Positions 21,557-29,444 of a stretch of DNA of 64,000 bases are shown here, one piece after another (positions within the stretch are counted from its first letter, which is position 1; the number at the start of each line of letters is the position of its first letter). The notes beneath the pieces are model-generated. The model was not told where the DNA came from and made no database searches. It was given only the letters and a program-made list of their open reading frames with translations. The stretch spans positions 258,415 through 322,414 of the forward strand of contig NZ_LMHS01000002.1 of assembly GCF_001428485.1 (NCBI RefSeq), given 5' to 3'. The position numbers were made by a program, and so were the translations under genes. The stretch is from Microbacterium sp. Root180. GTDB lineage: Bacteria > Actinomycetota > Actinomycetes > Actinomycetales > Microbacteriaceae.

Positions 21557-22582
21557 ATGAGCGCGCCCGCCCCGACCGGCATCGTCCATCTCGCGGACCG
21601 CACCCCGCAGCTCGCCGGCGCCGACATGGTGGCGGCGCTCGTTCCGCCGCCGCAGTTCGCCGATGCGACCTTCGAGACGTATCGCGCGGATGCCGCGTTC
21701 CCGTCGCAGCAGGAGGCCAAGGACCTCCTCCAGGTGTTCGCCGGCGCCGCCCAGCCGGCCAAGGGCGGTTTCTTCCGCAAGGCCAAGCGACCGGAGACCA
21801 AGCCGGGCATCTACCTCGACGGCGGCTTCGGCGTCGGCAAGACCCACCTTCTCGCCGCGGTCTATCACGCGATGCCGGCCCGCAGGAAGTACTTCGGCTC
21901 GTTCATCGAGTACACCGCCCTCGTCGGTGCTCTGGGCTACCAGAACACGGTCGAGCTGTTCCGCGGTGCCGACCTGCTCTGCATCGACGAGTTCGAGCTC
22001 GACGATCCGGGCGACACCATGGTCATGACGAGGCTGCTCGGCGAGCTCGTCTCGAGCGGCACCCGCCTGGCCGCGACATCCAACACCCCGCCCAACGCCC
22101 TGGGCGAGGGCCGCTTCGCAGCTCAGGACTTCCTTCGCGAGATCCACGCGATGGCGTCGAGCTTCCAGACCATCCGCATCGACGGCACCGACTACAGGCA
22201 TCGCGCGGTCGACGGGCACGCCGCGGTGCTCACTGGTCCGCAGTACGACGCGGCGATCGCGGATGCCTCGGCCCGCGGCGCGGTCTCGGACGACGCCTTC
22301 GCCGATCTGGTCGCACACCTGGCACGCGTGCATCCGTCGCGCTACATCCGCCTCATCGATGGCCTCTCGGCCGTCGGTCTGCGCGACGTGGAGCCCTTGG
22401 CCGACCAGTCGGCCGCGCTGCGGTTCGTCGCGTTCATCGACCGGGTCTACGACGCGGAGCTGCCCATCCGGGCGACGGGCACGTCGCTGGACCTCGTCTT
22501 CCCCGAGGAGATGCTCGCGGGCGGGTACCGCAAGAAGTACCTGCGGGCCATCTCGCGTCTCGTTGCGTCGACTCTCGCCTGA
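21557..22582 (+). CDS. zapE: Cell division protein ZapE / AFG1-like ATPase
   Basis: A 341-residue AAA+ ATPase of the AFG1/LACE1 family. Walker A is GGFGVGKTHLLAA (Lys95), Walker B is LLCIDEFELDD, and the family-specific TMVMTRLLGELVSSG and AATSNTPPNALGEGRF blocks follow. The C terminus has YIRLIDGLSAVGLRDVEPLADQ, also typical. In E. coli ZapE associates with the Z ring under stress; in mitochondria the homologue assists turnover of membrane proteins. It is divergently transcribed from sseA. ATG 21557 has a weak AGGA site upstream. Confidence 0.88.
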   Translation: MSAPAPTGIVHLADRTPQLAGADMVAALVPPPQFADATFETYRADAAFPSQQEAKDLLQVFAGAAQPAKGGFFRKAKRPETKPGIYLDGGFGVGKTHLLAAVYHAMPARRKYFGSFIEYTALVGALGYQNTVELFRGADLLCIDEFELDDPGDTMVMTRLLGELVSSGTRLAATSNTPPNALGEGRFAAQDFLREIHAMASSFQTIRIDGTDYRHRAVDGHAAVLTGPQYDAAIADASARGAVSDDAFADLVAHLARVHPSRYIRLIDGLSAVGLRDVEPLADQSAALRFVAFIDRVYDAELPIRATGTSLDLVFPEEMLAGGYRKKYLRAISRLVASTLA

Positions 22583-22637
22583 TTCCCGGCGCCGATGAGG
22601 CGCGGCGAAACACGATGTTTACGCACGCGCCCCTCAC

Positions 22638-22675
22638 GTAACCGACGGGAAACACAGGGTGAACCGCGGTGGAAA
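22638..22675 (+). promoter_or_regulatory. GlnR-like nitrogen regulator box upstream of amt
   Basis: GTAAC (22638), GAAAC (22649), TGAAC (22660) and GGAAA (22671) follow each other at exactly 11-base intervals. The known actinobacterial GlnR box is gTnAC-n6-GaAAC repeated with this spacing. The first pair is a perfect match; the second is degenerate. It lies 68 to 105 bases before the amt ATG. Confidence 0.55.
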
Positions 22676-22742
22676 CCGGCGGTGGCGACACTGGGGGGAC
22701 CCGACGCGATACCTGCGTCCCTGCAGAGAGGTTCTCCCTGAG

Positions 22743-24011
22743 ATGGATCAAGGCAACACCGCATTCATCCTGATATGCGCAGCGCTCGTGCTTCTGATGA
22801 CGCCCGGACTCGCATTCTTCTACGGCGGACTCGTCAAGGCGAAGAGCGTCATCAGCATGATGATGCTCAGCTTCGGCGCACTGGGTCTGATCGGCGTCCT
22901 GTGGGTCGTCTACGGCTACGCCATCGCGTTCCCGGGCTCGGAGGGCCTCGTGCCGCCGTGGTCGATCGACTGGAACAACATCGGACTGACCGCGCTCATC
23001 GAGGTTCCTGAGGGCGCCGCCTACCCGCCGCTCGCCTTCGTCGCCTTCCAGGCCACGTTCGCGATCATCACCGTCGCGCTGGTCTCCGGCGCCATCGCCG
23101 ACCGCGCCAAGTTCGGCTCCTGGCTGATCTTCGCCGCGATCTGGGCGACGATCGTCTACTTCCCGGTCGCCAGCTGGGTCTTCAACTTCGGCCTCGCCGA
23201 GGACGGCAGCTTCGCCTACGGCGGCTGGATCACCTACGGCATGCAGGAGTGGTTCGGCCTCGGCGCGATCGACTTCGCCGGTGGTACTGCGGTCCACATC
23301 AACGCCGGTGCCGCGGCGCTCGCCCTCGCGCTGGTCCTCGGCAAGCGCGTCGGCTTCCAGAAGGGCGTCCACGTCCCGCACAACCCGCCGTTCGTGCTCC
23401 TCGGCGCCGGCCTGCTGTGGTTCGGCTGGTTCGGCTTCAACGCGGGCTCCGAGCTCGCCGCCGACGGCACCGCCGCGCTGGCGTTCGTCAACACGATCGC
23501 CGCTCCTGCCGCTGCGCTGCTCGCCTGGCTCGTGGTGGAGAAGATCAAGGACGGCAAGCCGACCTCGGTCGGCGCCGCCTCCGGTGCGGTCGCTGGTCTC
23601 GTCGCGATCACCCCGGCCTGCGCGTCGCTCACCCCGGGCTGGGCGATCCTGCTCGGCTTCATCGCCGGTGCGGTCTGCGCCCTGGCGATCGAGCTCAAGT
23701 TCAAGTGGGGCTTCGACGACTCGCTCGACGTGGTGGGCATCCACCTCGTGGGCGGTCTGATCGGAACGCTGTTCCTCGGCTTCTTCGCCACCAACACCGG
23801 CCTGTTCACCGGTGGCGACGGCACGCAGCTGCTGGTTCAGGCGATCGCCGCCTTCTCGGTCCTGATCTACTCCTTCGTGCTGGCCTGGATCATCGGCTTC
23901 GCGATCGAGAAGACCATCGGCTTCCGCGTCAAGAACGAGGACGAGGTCGCCGGCATCGACACCGTCATCCACGGCGAAGAGGGCTACGTCCTCGAGGAGG
24001 CTCGGGCCTGA
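22743..24011 (+). CDS. amt: Ammonium transporter
   Basis: A 422-residue Amt/MEP channel with eleven membrane helices and an outside N terminus. It begins MDQGNTAFILICAALVLLMT, followed by PGLAFFYGG. The paired pore histidines are in GGTAVHINAGAAALALALVLG and VVGIHLVGGLIGTLFLG. The C terminus (EKTIGFRVKNEDEVAGID) includes the conserved segment that contacts PII proteins, although no PII gene follows. A GTG start 28 codons upstream was rejected because it would encode a basic, non-conserved extension lying in the GlnR box. A strong terminator follows. Confidence 0.95.
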   Translation: MDQGNTAFILICAALVLLMTPGLAFFYGGLVKAKSVISMMMLSFGALGLIGVLWVVYGYAIAFPGSEGLVPPWSIDWNNIGLTALIEVPEGAAYPPLAFVAFQATFAIITVALVSGAIADRAKFGSWLIFAAIWATIVYFPVASWVFNFGLAEDGSFAYGGWITYGMQEWFGLGAIDFAGGTAVHINAGAAALALALVLGKRVGFQKGVHVPHNPPFVLLGAGLLWFGWFGFNAGSELAADGTAALAFVNTIAAPAAALLAWLVVEKIKDGKPTSVGAASGAVAGLVAITPACASLTPGWAILLGFIAGAVCALAIELKFKWGFDDSLDVVGIHLVGGLIGTLFLGFFATNTGLFTGGDGTQLLVQAIAAFSVLIYSFVLAWIIGFAIEKTIGFRVKNEDEVAGIDTVIHGEEGYVLEEARA

Positions 24012-24030
24012 CCTTCGCCACACAGCACGT

Positions 24031-24066
24031 AAGGGGCGTCGCGGATCATCCGCGGCGCCCCTTTCG
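24031..24066 (+). terminator. Rho-independent terminator of amt
   Basis: AAGGGGCG(T)CGCGGAT pairs with ATCCGCG(G)CGCCCCTT in a 16-base stem with one G-T pair, followed by CTTTC. Confidence 0.85.
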
Positions 24067-24075
24067 CGTGCGCAC

Positions 24076-24081
24076 TAGTCT
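24076..24081 (+). promoter_or_regulatory. -10 element for a leaderless PemK-like transcript
   Basis: TAGTCT sits exactly six bases before the GTG at 24088, immediately after the amt terminator. There is no ribosome site. Confidence 0.5.
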
Positions 24082-24087
24082 GACCTC

Positions 24088-24621
24088 GTGATGACCCGGC
24101 CGCGGCTGCTCAGCCGCCTCTCGCAGCTCTTCCGCCCGTCGCCGCAGCCGGCGCCCGCGATCTCGGGAGACGGCGAGCCCGGCGCCGTGGGCCCCACGGC
24201 GACCGTCGAGATCGAGCCGCCCCGCCCCGACGGGCTCACGATCACCTACGCGCCGAGCATCGACGGGGACCCGGACACCGGCGAGATCGTCTGGACGTGG
24301 GTGCCCTACGACGAGCGAGACGGCCGGGGCAAGGACCGCCCCGTGCTCGTGATCGCACGCGAGGACGCGGACCACGTGCTGGCCGTGCGCCTGACGAGCA
24401 AGTCGCACGACGGCGATCGCGACTACCTCGCCATCGGTGCGGGCCCGTGGGACTCCCAGGGGCGGCCGTCGTGGGTGGATGTCGAGCAGATCTACCGCGT
24501 GCACCGCGAGGGGATGCGGCGCGAGGCATCCGTCCTCGATCTCGACCGTTTCACGCGGGTGGCGGGTGCCCTCCACCATCGCTACGGCTGGCGTGCGGGA
24601 GCGGGGGAGCAGCCTCGGTGA
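24088..24621 (+). CDS. PemK/MazF-like protein without an adjacent antitoxin
   Basis: A 177-residue protein. The first 55 residues are Pro/Ala-rich and probably disordered; the rest resembles the MazF/PemK fold: GEIVWTWVPYDE (strand 1 and the loop), KDRPVLVIARE, VLAVRLTSKSH, and SWVDVEQIYRVHREG. MazF-family toxins are ribonucleases, but the match is by motif order only, and catalytic residues are not certain. GTG 24088 or the adjacent ATG 24091 may be used; the -10 spacing favours GTG. No antitoxin gene is beside it: amt is upstream and tRNA genes follow. It may be a chromosomal relative with a non-toxin role. Confidence 0.6.
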   Translation: MMTRPRLLSRLSQLFRPSPQPAPAISGDGEPGAVGPTATVEIEPPRPDGLTITYAPSIDGDPDTGEIVWTWVPYDERDGRGKDRPVLVIAREDADHVLAVRLTSKSHDGDRDYLAIGAGPWDSQGRPSWVDVEQIYRVHREGMRREASVLDLDRFTRVAGALHHRYGWRAGAGEQPR

Positions 24622-24627
24622 ACGACG

Positions 24628-24652
24628 AAGCCCCCGCTGTCGCGGGGGCTTT
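24628..24652. terminator. Bidirectional terminator between the PemK-like gene and tRNA-Val(CAC)
   Basis: AAGCCCCCGC and GCGGGGGCTT form a perfect 10-base stem around a TGTC loop. It lies seven bases after the plus-strand stop codon and four bases beyond the 3' end of the minus-strand tRNA. Confidence 0.85.
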
Positions 24653-24655
24653 CGG

Positions 24656-24728
24656 TGGGCGATACCAGACTCGAACTGATGACCTCTTCCGTGTGAAGGA
24701 AGCGCGCTACCAACTGCGCCAATCGCCC
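24656..24728 (-). tRNA. tRNA-Val (CAC)
   Basis: On the minus strand the 73-base sequence begins GGGCGAT and ends ATCGCCCA, giving a perfect 7-pair acceptor stem. The anticodon arm is CTTCC-TTCACAC-GGAAG, so the anticodon is CAC. The T arm has GTTCGAGTC. No CCA is encoded. A TAGTAT hexamer (24758-24753, minus) about 25 bases upstream is a likely -10. A GGCCCC/GGGGCC hairpin lies just before the mature 5' end. Confidence 0.95.
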
Positions 24729-24817
24729 GTGGCCCCGAGGGGCCGAGACTCGATACTACCCGATCCAGGATGCTCTCTCCGACCTCGCTGAGGAGACACG
24801 CGCGGGTCGTGCCCGGT

Positions 24818-24846
24818 TTTGCAGTCCGCGTTTCGTGGGCTAAAGT
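24818..24846 (+). promoter_or_regulatory. Promoter for the plus-strand tRNA cluster
   Basis: TTTGCA (24818-24823), 17 bases, then TAAAGT (24841-24846): a reasonable sigma-70-type promoter 36 bases before tRNA-Gly. The single strong terminator at 25187 suggests the three tRNAs are one transcript. Confidence 0.55.
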
Positions 24847-24882
24847 CGTTCAAGTGCCCGGGTGCGAATCCGGGGATGAAAT

Positions 24883-24955
24883 GCGGATGTAGCGCAGTTG
24901 GTAGCGCACAACCTTGCCAAGGTTGGGGTCGCGAGTTCGAGTCTCGTCATCCGCT
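24883..24955 (+). tRNA. tRNA-Gly (GCC)
   Basis: 73 bases; GCGGATG pairs with CATCCGC, discriminator T. The anticodon arm CAACC-TTGCCAA-GGTTG gives anticodon GCC. The T arm is GCGAG-TTCGAGT-CTCGT. No CCA is encoded. Confidence 0.95.
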
Positions 24956-25010
24956 CGAGTGCAGGGATTTCCCTTCGGGAAGTCACGGCACGTGGGGTCA
25001 AACCACACGC

Positions 25011-25081
25011 GGTGGCGTGGCCGAGCGGCTAGGCACCGGCCTGCAAAGCCGTTTACACGGGTTCGAATCCCGTCGCCACCT
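25011..25081 (+). tRNA. tRNA-Cys (GCA)
   Basis: 71 bases; GGTGGCG pairs with CGCCACC, discriminator T as expected for tRNA-Cys. The anticodon loop is CTGCAAA, anticodon GCA. The T arm is CGGG-TTCGAAT-CCCG. No CCA is encoded. Confidence 0.95.
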
Positions 25082-25107
25082 CACCGACAACTGAATAGCC
25101 TCTTTAG

Positions 25108-25179
25108 GCGCGATTGGCGCAGCGGTAGCGCGCTTCCCTGACACGGAAGAGGTCACTGGTTCGATCCCAGTATCGCGCA
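25108..25179 (+). tRNA. tRNA-Val (GAC)
   Basis: 72 bases; GCGCGAT pairs with ATCGCGC, discriminator A. The anticodon arm CTTCC-CTGACAC-GGAAG gives anticodon GAC. It is closely similar to the minus-strand tRNA-Val(CAC) 380 bases away, an inverted paralogue decoding the other valine codons. No CCA is encoded. Confidence 0.95.
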
Positions 25180-25186
25180 CACACTG

Positions 25187-25211
25187 AAACCCCCGGCTTG
25201 CCGGGGGTTTT
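25187..25211 (+). terminator. Terminator of the tRNA cluster
   Basis: AACCCCCGG-CTTG-CCGGGGGTT forms a perfect stem followed by two more T residues, eight bases after tRNA-Val(GAC). Confidence 0.9.
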
Positions 25212-25288
25212 CTGCTTTCCCCGGCACAGTTGCCCGGGAGGCGCGCCGGCGGTTGCTAGTGTCGGGGTCCGACGTCGATGGAGACCGA

Positions 25289-26602
25289 ATGACACGTTCC
25301 GCCGCGCCCGAGGTCGACCTCGCCACGCGCGACCTCACGCTCGACCTGGCACGCGTGGTGTGCGTGCTGCTGGTGGTCGTGATCCATCTCCTCCAAGTCG
25401 GCATCGGTGTGGATGATGCCGGTGCGTTCGTCGTGACGCGTCCCGCCGAGATGCAGGACTGGTTCGCGCCGGCGACATGGGCCGGACAGATCATGCCGCT
25501 CTTCTTCGTCGTCGGTGGCTTCGCATCCGCGGCCGGGTGGAGATCGCATACCGCACGCGGCGGCGGTGCGACGGCCTTCGTGCGCGGACGCGCCCTCAGG
25601 CTCGCCCAGCCGGCGCTTCCCCTCTTCGTGTTCTTCGCGATCGTGCTGGGCGCGGCGACGATCCTGCAGATCGCGCCCGACATCGTCTCCGCCGCGGCGA
25701 TCGGCGCTGGGTCCCCGCTGTGGTTCCTCGCGGCGTACCTGCTCTGCCAGACCTGCGTGCCGCTCATGATGCGACTTGATGAGGCCGCGCCGCGGCTGAC
25801 GATCGGCCTCCTCGCGGCGGGGGTCGTCATCGTCGATGCCCTGCGCTACTCGACGGGACTTGAGGACATCGGACTTTTCAACCTGGCTTTCGTTTGGCTC
25901 TTCTGCCAGCAGCTGGGGATCTGGTACTTCCGCGGCGTCTTCGACCGCGCCAAGCCGGTGGTGCTCGCCACGATCGCCGCCGCCTGCTATCTGGCGCTCT
26001 GGCCGCTCACGGCGGTCGGTCCGTACAGCGTGAGCATGCTCGCGAGTCTCAACCCGCCCACATTGCCGCTGATCGTGCTGGCCGTGGCGCAGGCGTGTGT
26101 GCTGCGCCTGCTCAAGCGACCGCTCTCAGCCGTCATGGGGCTGCGTGCCGCGCGTGCTGTCGTATTCGTCGTGGGGAGCCGCCTCATGACGATCTACCTG
26201 TGGCATCTGCCGGTGATCCTCGCCGTCACCGGTCTCACCCTGGTCATTCCGGGCGCGGCACCAGCGCCGGCGAGTGCGGCGTGGTGGTGGAGCCGCATTC
26301 CGATGTTCCTCGTCGTGATGGGCTTGCTCTTTGCGCTGTCGCTGGTGGTCGGCCGCTGGGAGGCGATCCCGCCGCTGCCAGAGGGACCGCGACCGCTCGC
26401 CGTCGGAGTCGGAGTCGTGCTGGCGTTCATTCCCGCCTTCTGCGTCATGGAATTGGGGCTGGACGCAGCGCTCGCCATCGGGGGTGCGGCAGCGTACGCG
26501 ATCTCGGTCGCGTTGCTCCGTCGCACCGGCTCACGGCCGTCGCCGCGCGCCGGATTCTCGGACGTCGTCGGCGGCGCACGCGCATCGTCAGGACCTGCCT
26601 GA
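25289..26602 (+). CDS. Acyltransferase family membrane protein
   Basis: A 437-residue protein with ten or more hydrophobic helices, of the acyltransferase-3 type. Recognisable features are the N-terminal RDLTLDLARVVCVLLVVVIH, with the early Arg and the membrane His, PLFFVVGGFASA, and the later SRLMTIYLWHLPVILAVTGL. Members move acyl groups onto sugars or other extracellular glycans; the substrate here is unknown. ATG 25289 was chosen (MTRSAAPEVDLATRDL) over a TTG twelve codons upstream. It is a single gene between the tRNA terminator and a convergent KTSC gene 12 bases away. Confidence 0.8.
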   Translation: MTRSAAPEVDLATRDLTLDLARVVCVLLVVVIHLLQVGIGVDDAGAFVVTRPAEMQDWFAPATWAGQIMPLFFVVGGFASAAGWRSHTARGGGATAFVRGRALRLAQPALPLFVFFAIVLGAATILQIAPDIVSAAAIGAGSPLWFLAAYLLCQTCVPLMMRLDEAAPRLTIGLLAAGVVIVDALRYSTGLEDIGLFNLAFVWLFCQQLGIWYFRGVFDRAKPVVLATIAAACYLALWPLTAVGPYSVSMLASLNPPTLPLIVLAVAQACVLRLLKRPLSAVMGLRAARAVVFVVGSRLMTIYLWHLPVILAVTGLTLVIPGAAPAPASAAWWWSRIPMFLVVMGLLFALSLVVGRWEAIPPLPEGPRPLAVGVGVVLAFIPAFCVMELGLDAALAIGGAAAYAISVALLRRTGSRPSPRAGFSDVVGGARASSGPA

Positions 26603-26614
26603 ACGGATGCCGCG

Positions 26615-26833
26615 TCAGCGGCGATGCTCGGTCGGATAGACGTCGCGGATGCTGTCGCGGAAGAAGCGCCCCGCACTCTCCGCCTCGAGCAGCGCCCGAT
26701 GAACGGAGGGCGGCACGGCGTAGTACTGGTAGACCTCGCCCGAGGTGAACTCCAGTTCGAGCACCGCCAGCGCCGGGTCGTACCCGGCCGACGCGATCGC
26801 GCCGGATGTGAGGGGCCGCCGTCTCATGCGCAC
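26615..26833 (-). CDS. KTSC domain protein
   Basis: A 72-residue protein. SAGYDPALAVLELEFTSGEVYQYYAVPPSVHRALLEAESAGRFF-type sequence matches the KTSC domain, a small fold found alone or fused to lysyl-tRNA synthetase-related and phage proteins. Here the characteristic serine near the start is in ASAGYD. The function is unknown. ATG 26833 or ATG 26827 may be the start. Confidence 0.75.
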   Translation of the reverse strand: MRMRRRPLTSGAIASAGYDPALAVLELEFTSGEVYQYYAVPPSVHRALLEAESAGRFFRDSIRDVYPTEHRR

Positions 26834-26933
26834 GAGCGTACCCGCGGCATCCGGCCCCCGGTTTGACTTGCCGAGGGCGATGACGGATGCTGTGCGAACA
26901 TCCCCTCGCCCCCTTTGTCACAACGGAGTGCCA

Positions 26934-29255
26934 ATGCGGTCTCACCGACGTCCTCTCGTCGCGCTCATCAGCATGATCGTGCTGGTCCTGATCCAGTCCA
27001 TCGCGGACCCGACCGGGCTCCTCGCCCTCGTCGGCTGGTCCGGAGCCGCGCCCCGGTGGACGGAACTGTGGACCCTCGCGCCGTACCTCGTCTTCGTGCC
27101 CGTGCTGCTCGGCGTCACCTGGTGGGTCGCGCTGCGGGCGGGGGACCGGTACTGGACCCTCGTGGTCGGGTTCGTGCTGGCGATCCTGCTCGCACAGGCC
27201 GCCGCGTGCCTCGTCATGACCTGGGATGCCGTGATCGCCGCGTGGGCCGCGGCCTACGTAACGGCCAAGGCGGTCCCCACGGCGCTCATCGTCGCCGCCG
27301 CCGCTCGCTGGCTGGGCGGGCCGGTGAGCCGTGAGCGGGGTGAGCGCGGCGCGGTCCTTCTGCCCGCACTGCTGTTCGGCGCGGTCGCACCACTGGTGTC
27401 GGGTCTGTGGTGGACGACGGTCGTGTACGCGCCGGGCGTGCCGATCGCGCGGCCGGAGAGCGGCATCCTGTCCGTGGTCATCGCGATGGCCCTCCTCGCC
27501 GGCGCGACCTACGTGTGCCTCCGGTGGATGCGCCCGCGGGTTCGCGGGGTGCTGGGTGGCTGGCTCGCCGCGGTCGTCGCGGGAGCCCTCGTGGGCGTCG
27601 TGCAGGCGCTGATCGCACTCGTGATCGACGGCGTGCAGGGCGATCTGTGGCCGCTGATGGCCGCATACGTGACCGTCGCGGACGGCCTCGCCTTCGGCGC
27701 GTGCGTCGGCTGGGTGGTCGGCGTCGCCGCCGTTGTCGTCGACCGCATCCGGTCGGCGACGGCGCTGCGCGTGGTGGGGGCGGCGATCGCCTCGGTCGCG
27801 GTCATCGCCCTCGGCGTGACGGTGCTCGTTCCCGTCTCGCTCGGTGCCCCCGACGAGCCCGCAGAACCCCCGGCGGGGGTGCTGCGCGCCGAGGGCGAGC
27901 GCATCGTCGACGGCGATGGGAACCAGGTGCTCCTGCGCGGCGTGAACGTCAACCAGCTCGTCGACTTCTACCGCCCTGACCGGCAGGTCGAGGCCACACG
28001 CCCGCTCACCGATGAGGACTTCGCCGGCATGGCCGAGCAGGGCTTCAACGTGGTCAGACTCGGGATGTCGTGGTCGGCGCTCGAACCGGAGCGCGGGGAG
28101 CTCGACGAGGACTACGTCGCGCAGATCGTCGCCGCCGTGGACTCGGCGAAGGAGCACGGCCTCTACGTCGTGCTCGACATGCATCAGGACTCCTGGTGGA
28201 ACGAGGGGACCCCCGAGGGGACGGCCTGCCGCCCCGGCACCGACCCGATGTGGGGATACGACGGGGCGCCCGGCTGGGCGACCATCACCGACGGCGCGCC
28301 GCGCTGCCAGTTCCAGGGGCGCGACATCTCGCCGGCGAGCGATCGCGCCTTCCAGCACTTCTACTTCGACACCGAGGGTGCGCAGTCCGCGCTCGTGTCC
28401 ACGTGGGCCGAACTCGCCGCGATGTTCAAGGACGAAGAGGCGATCGCCGGCTACGACCTGCTCAACGAGCCCGGATTCGGCGAGACGGCGCCGGTCACGA
28501 CGTCGCACCTCCTCGGGCGCTTCTACGAGCGGGCGATCACCGCGATCCGAGCCGAGGGCGCCGAGCAGATCGTCTTCATCGAGCCCAGCATCCTGTGGTC
28601 CGGCCTCGGCTTCGACAGCGGTCCGCGCCCCGGATTCTCCGACGACGCGAACCTCGTCTACTCGCCCCACCTCTACGCCGAGTCGATCACGATGGACCGG
28701 TCGCTGGGGATCGCGCCGATCGTGTCGATGGACCGGCAGTTCGATCTCGCGCTGCGCGCGGCCGGCGCGTACGGCATGCCGCTGTGGTCGGGGGAGTACG
28801 GCTATTGGGGCGACGACGCCGACCGCGTCGCGCGCCTCGAGCGCTACGCCGCGCTGGAGGACGAGCACATCCTCGGCAGTGCGTACTGGGTGTGGAAGCA
28901 GGCGTGCGGCGATCCGCAGGGCGGGCTCGTCGACCTCACGGACTCGCTCATGCGGCAGGACTGCACGACCGGCGAGGACGCCGAGCCGCGCACCGATCTG
29001 CTCGAGATCCTCAGCCGTGCGTACCCTCGCTCGGCGCCGGGCATCCTGACGTCGCTGTCTGCCGACGGCGCGGGGCTGCGGCTGACCGGCACGGGCGGCG
29101 ACGGATGCGGTCTCGAAGTGTGGGTGCCCGGCTCCGCGCGGCCCGACGTCTCCTCATCGGGTCTCAGCGGTGTCGAGGTGACGGTCGTCCCCGGTGGCTG
29201 GTCGGTCACCGGATGCGCCGACGGGGACTACGAGCTCACGACGGCGGGGGCCTGA
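26934..29255 (+). CDS. Membrane-anchored GH5-type glycoside hydrolase
   Basis: A 773-residue two-part protein. Residues 1-305 hold about eight hydrophobic helices (from RRPLVALISMIVLVLIQSIA to VVGAAIASVAVIALGVTVLV). After a Pro-rich linker an extracellular catalytic domain starts at about residue 322 (VLRAEGERIVDGDGNQVLLR) and runs to residue 690. The acid/base glutamate is Glu512 in LLNEPGF and the nucleophile Glu621 in LWSGEYGYWG. The pattern LDMHQDSWWN and the overall order resemble endoglycoceramidase-type GH5 enzymes. A short beta-rich tail with paired cysteines follows. The substrate is not known; the membrane domain is a fusion I cannot assign to a family. ATG 26934 has a CGGAGTG site. 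Confidence 0.8.
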   Translation: MRSHRRPLVALISMIVLVLIQSIADPTGLLALVGWSGAAPRWTELWTLAPYLVFVPVLLGVTWWVALRAGDRYWTLVVGFVLAILLAQAAACLVMTWDAVIAAWAAAYVTAKAVPTALIVAAAARWLGGPVSRERGERGAVLLPALLFGAVAPLVSGLWWTTVVYAPGVPIARPESGILSVVIAMALLAGATYVCLRWMRPRVRGVLGGWLAAVVAGALVGVVQALIALVIDGVQGDLWPLMAAYVTVADGLAFGACVGWVVGVAAVVVDRIRSATALRVVGAAIASVAVIALGVTVLVPVSLGAPDEPAEPPAGVLRAEGERIVDGDGNQVLLRGVNVNQLVDFYRPDRQVEATRPLTDEDFAGMAEQGFNVVRLGMSWSALEPERGELDEDYVAQIVAAVDSAKEHGLYVVLDMHQDSWWNEGTPEGTACRPGTDPMWGYDGAPGWATITDGAPRCQFQGRDISPASDRAFQHFYFDTEGAQSALVSTWAELAAMFKDEEAIAGYDLLNEPGFGETAPVTTSHLLGRFYERAITAIRAEGAEQIVFIEPSILWSGLGFDSGPRPGFSDDANLVYSPHLYAESITMDRSLGIAPIVSMDRQFDLALRAAGAYGMPLWSGEYGYWGDDADRVARLERYAALEDEHILGSAYWVWKQACGDPQGGLVDLTDSLMRQDCTTGEDAEPRTDLLEILSRAYPRSAPGILTSLSADGAGLRLTGTGGDGCGLEVWVPGSARPDVSSSGLSGVEVTVVPGGWSVTGCADGDYELTTAGA

Positions 29256-29295
29256 ACCGGCGGCTGCCGATCCCCGCGGTCCGAGGCGGTCCGGA

Positions 29296-29301
29296 TAGAC
29301 T
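29296..29301 (+). promoter_or_regulatory. -10 element before the thrS leader ORF
   Basis: TAGACT lies six bases before an ATG at 29308, the same spacing as other leaderless starts in this window. It lies 40 bases after the GH5 stop. No clear -35 is seen. A second TAGCCT at 29410-29415 may give a shorter thrS transcript. Confidence 0.5.
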
Positions 29302-29307
29302 CGGGGG

Positions 29308-29376
29308 ATGGAACTCGTCGGACCGGTGACCGCGGCCTTCGCCGCGCCGACCGGCACGCGAACGCTCGGCGCCTGA
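29308..29376 (+). CDS. Possible threonine leader peptide of thrS
   Basis: A 22-codon open frame from ATG to TGA ends 68 bases before thrS. The peptide starts MELVGPVTAAFAAP and continues TGTRTLGA, so four of 22 residues are threonine, three of them within five codons near the end (ACC, ACG, ACG at 29350-29364). Third positions are mostly G or C, as in real genes here. The ATG sits exactly where transcription from the TAGACT element should begin. The arrangement fits ribosome-mediated attenuation, in which stalling at Thr codons changes RNA folding. It could also be chance; no homologue can be checked here. Confidence 0.4.
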   Translation: MELVGPVTAAFAAPTGTRTLGA

Positions 29377-29400
29377 GCGGGCAGGACGCATGCGGCGTCC
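29344..29400 (+). promoter_or_regulatory. Hairpins in the thrS leader
   Basis: GCGCCGA (29344-29350) pairs with TCGGCGC (29366-29372); its 15-base loop holds two threonine codons and most of a third. A second hairpin, GGACGC (29384-29389) with GCGTCC (29395-29400), follows the leader stop codon. A ribosome translating the leader would melt the first. Confidence 0.4.
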
Positions 29401-29444
29401 GAAGCTGAGTAGCCTTGATCCGAGCCATCTCCAGGAGAGTTTCC

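Noticed and set aside
22607..22622. A second GlnR site (GAAAC-n6-TTTAC) upstream of the amt box
   Set aside because: The order and second pentamer do not match the GlnR consensus and the phase with the main box is wrong.
24656..25179. Integrated element or attachment site at the tRNA cluster
   Set aside because: All four tRNAs are complete, no integrase gene is nearby and no 3'-end duplication was seen.
29377..29444. T-box riboswitch before thrS
   Set aside because: The conserved AGGGUGG T-box bulge and specifier arm are absent, and the leader is too short.
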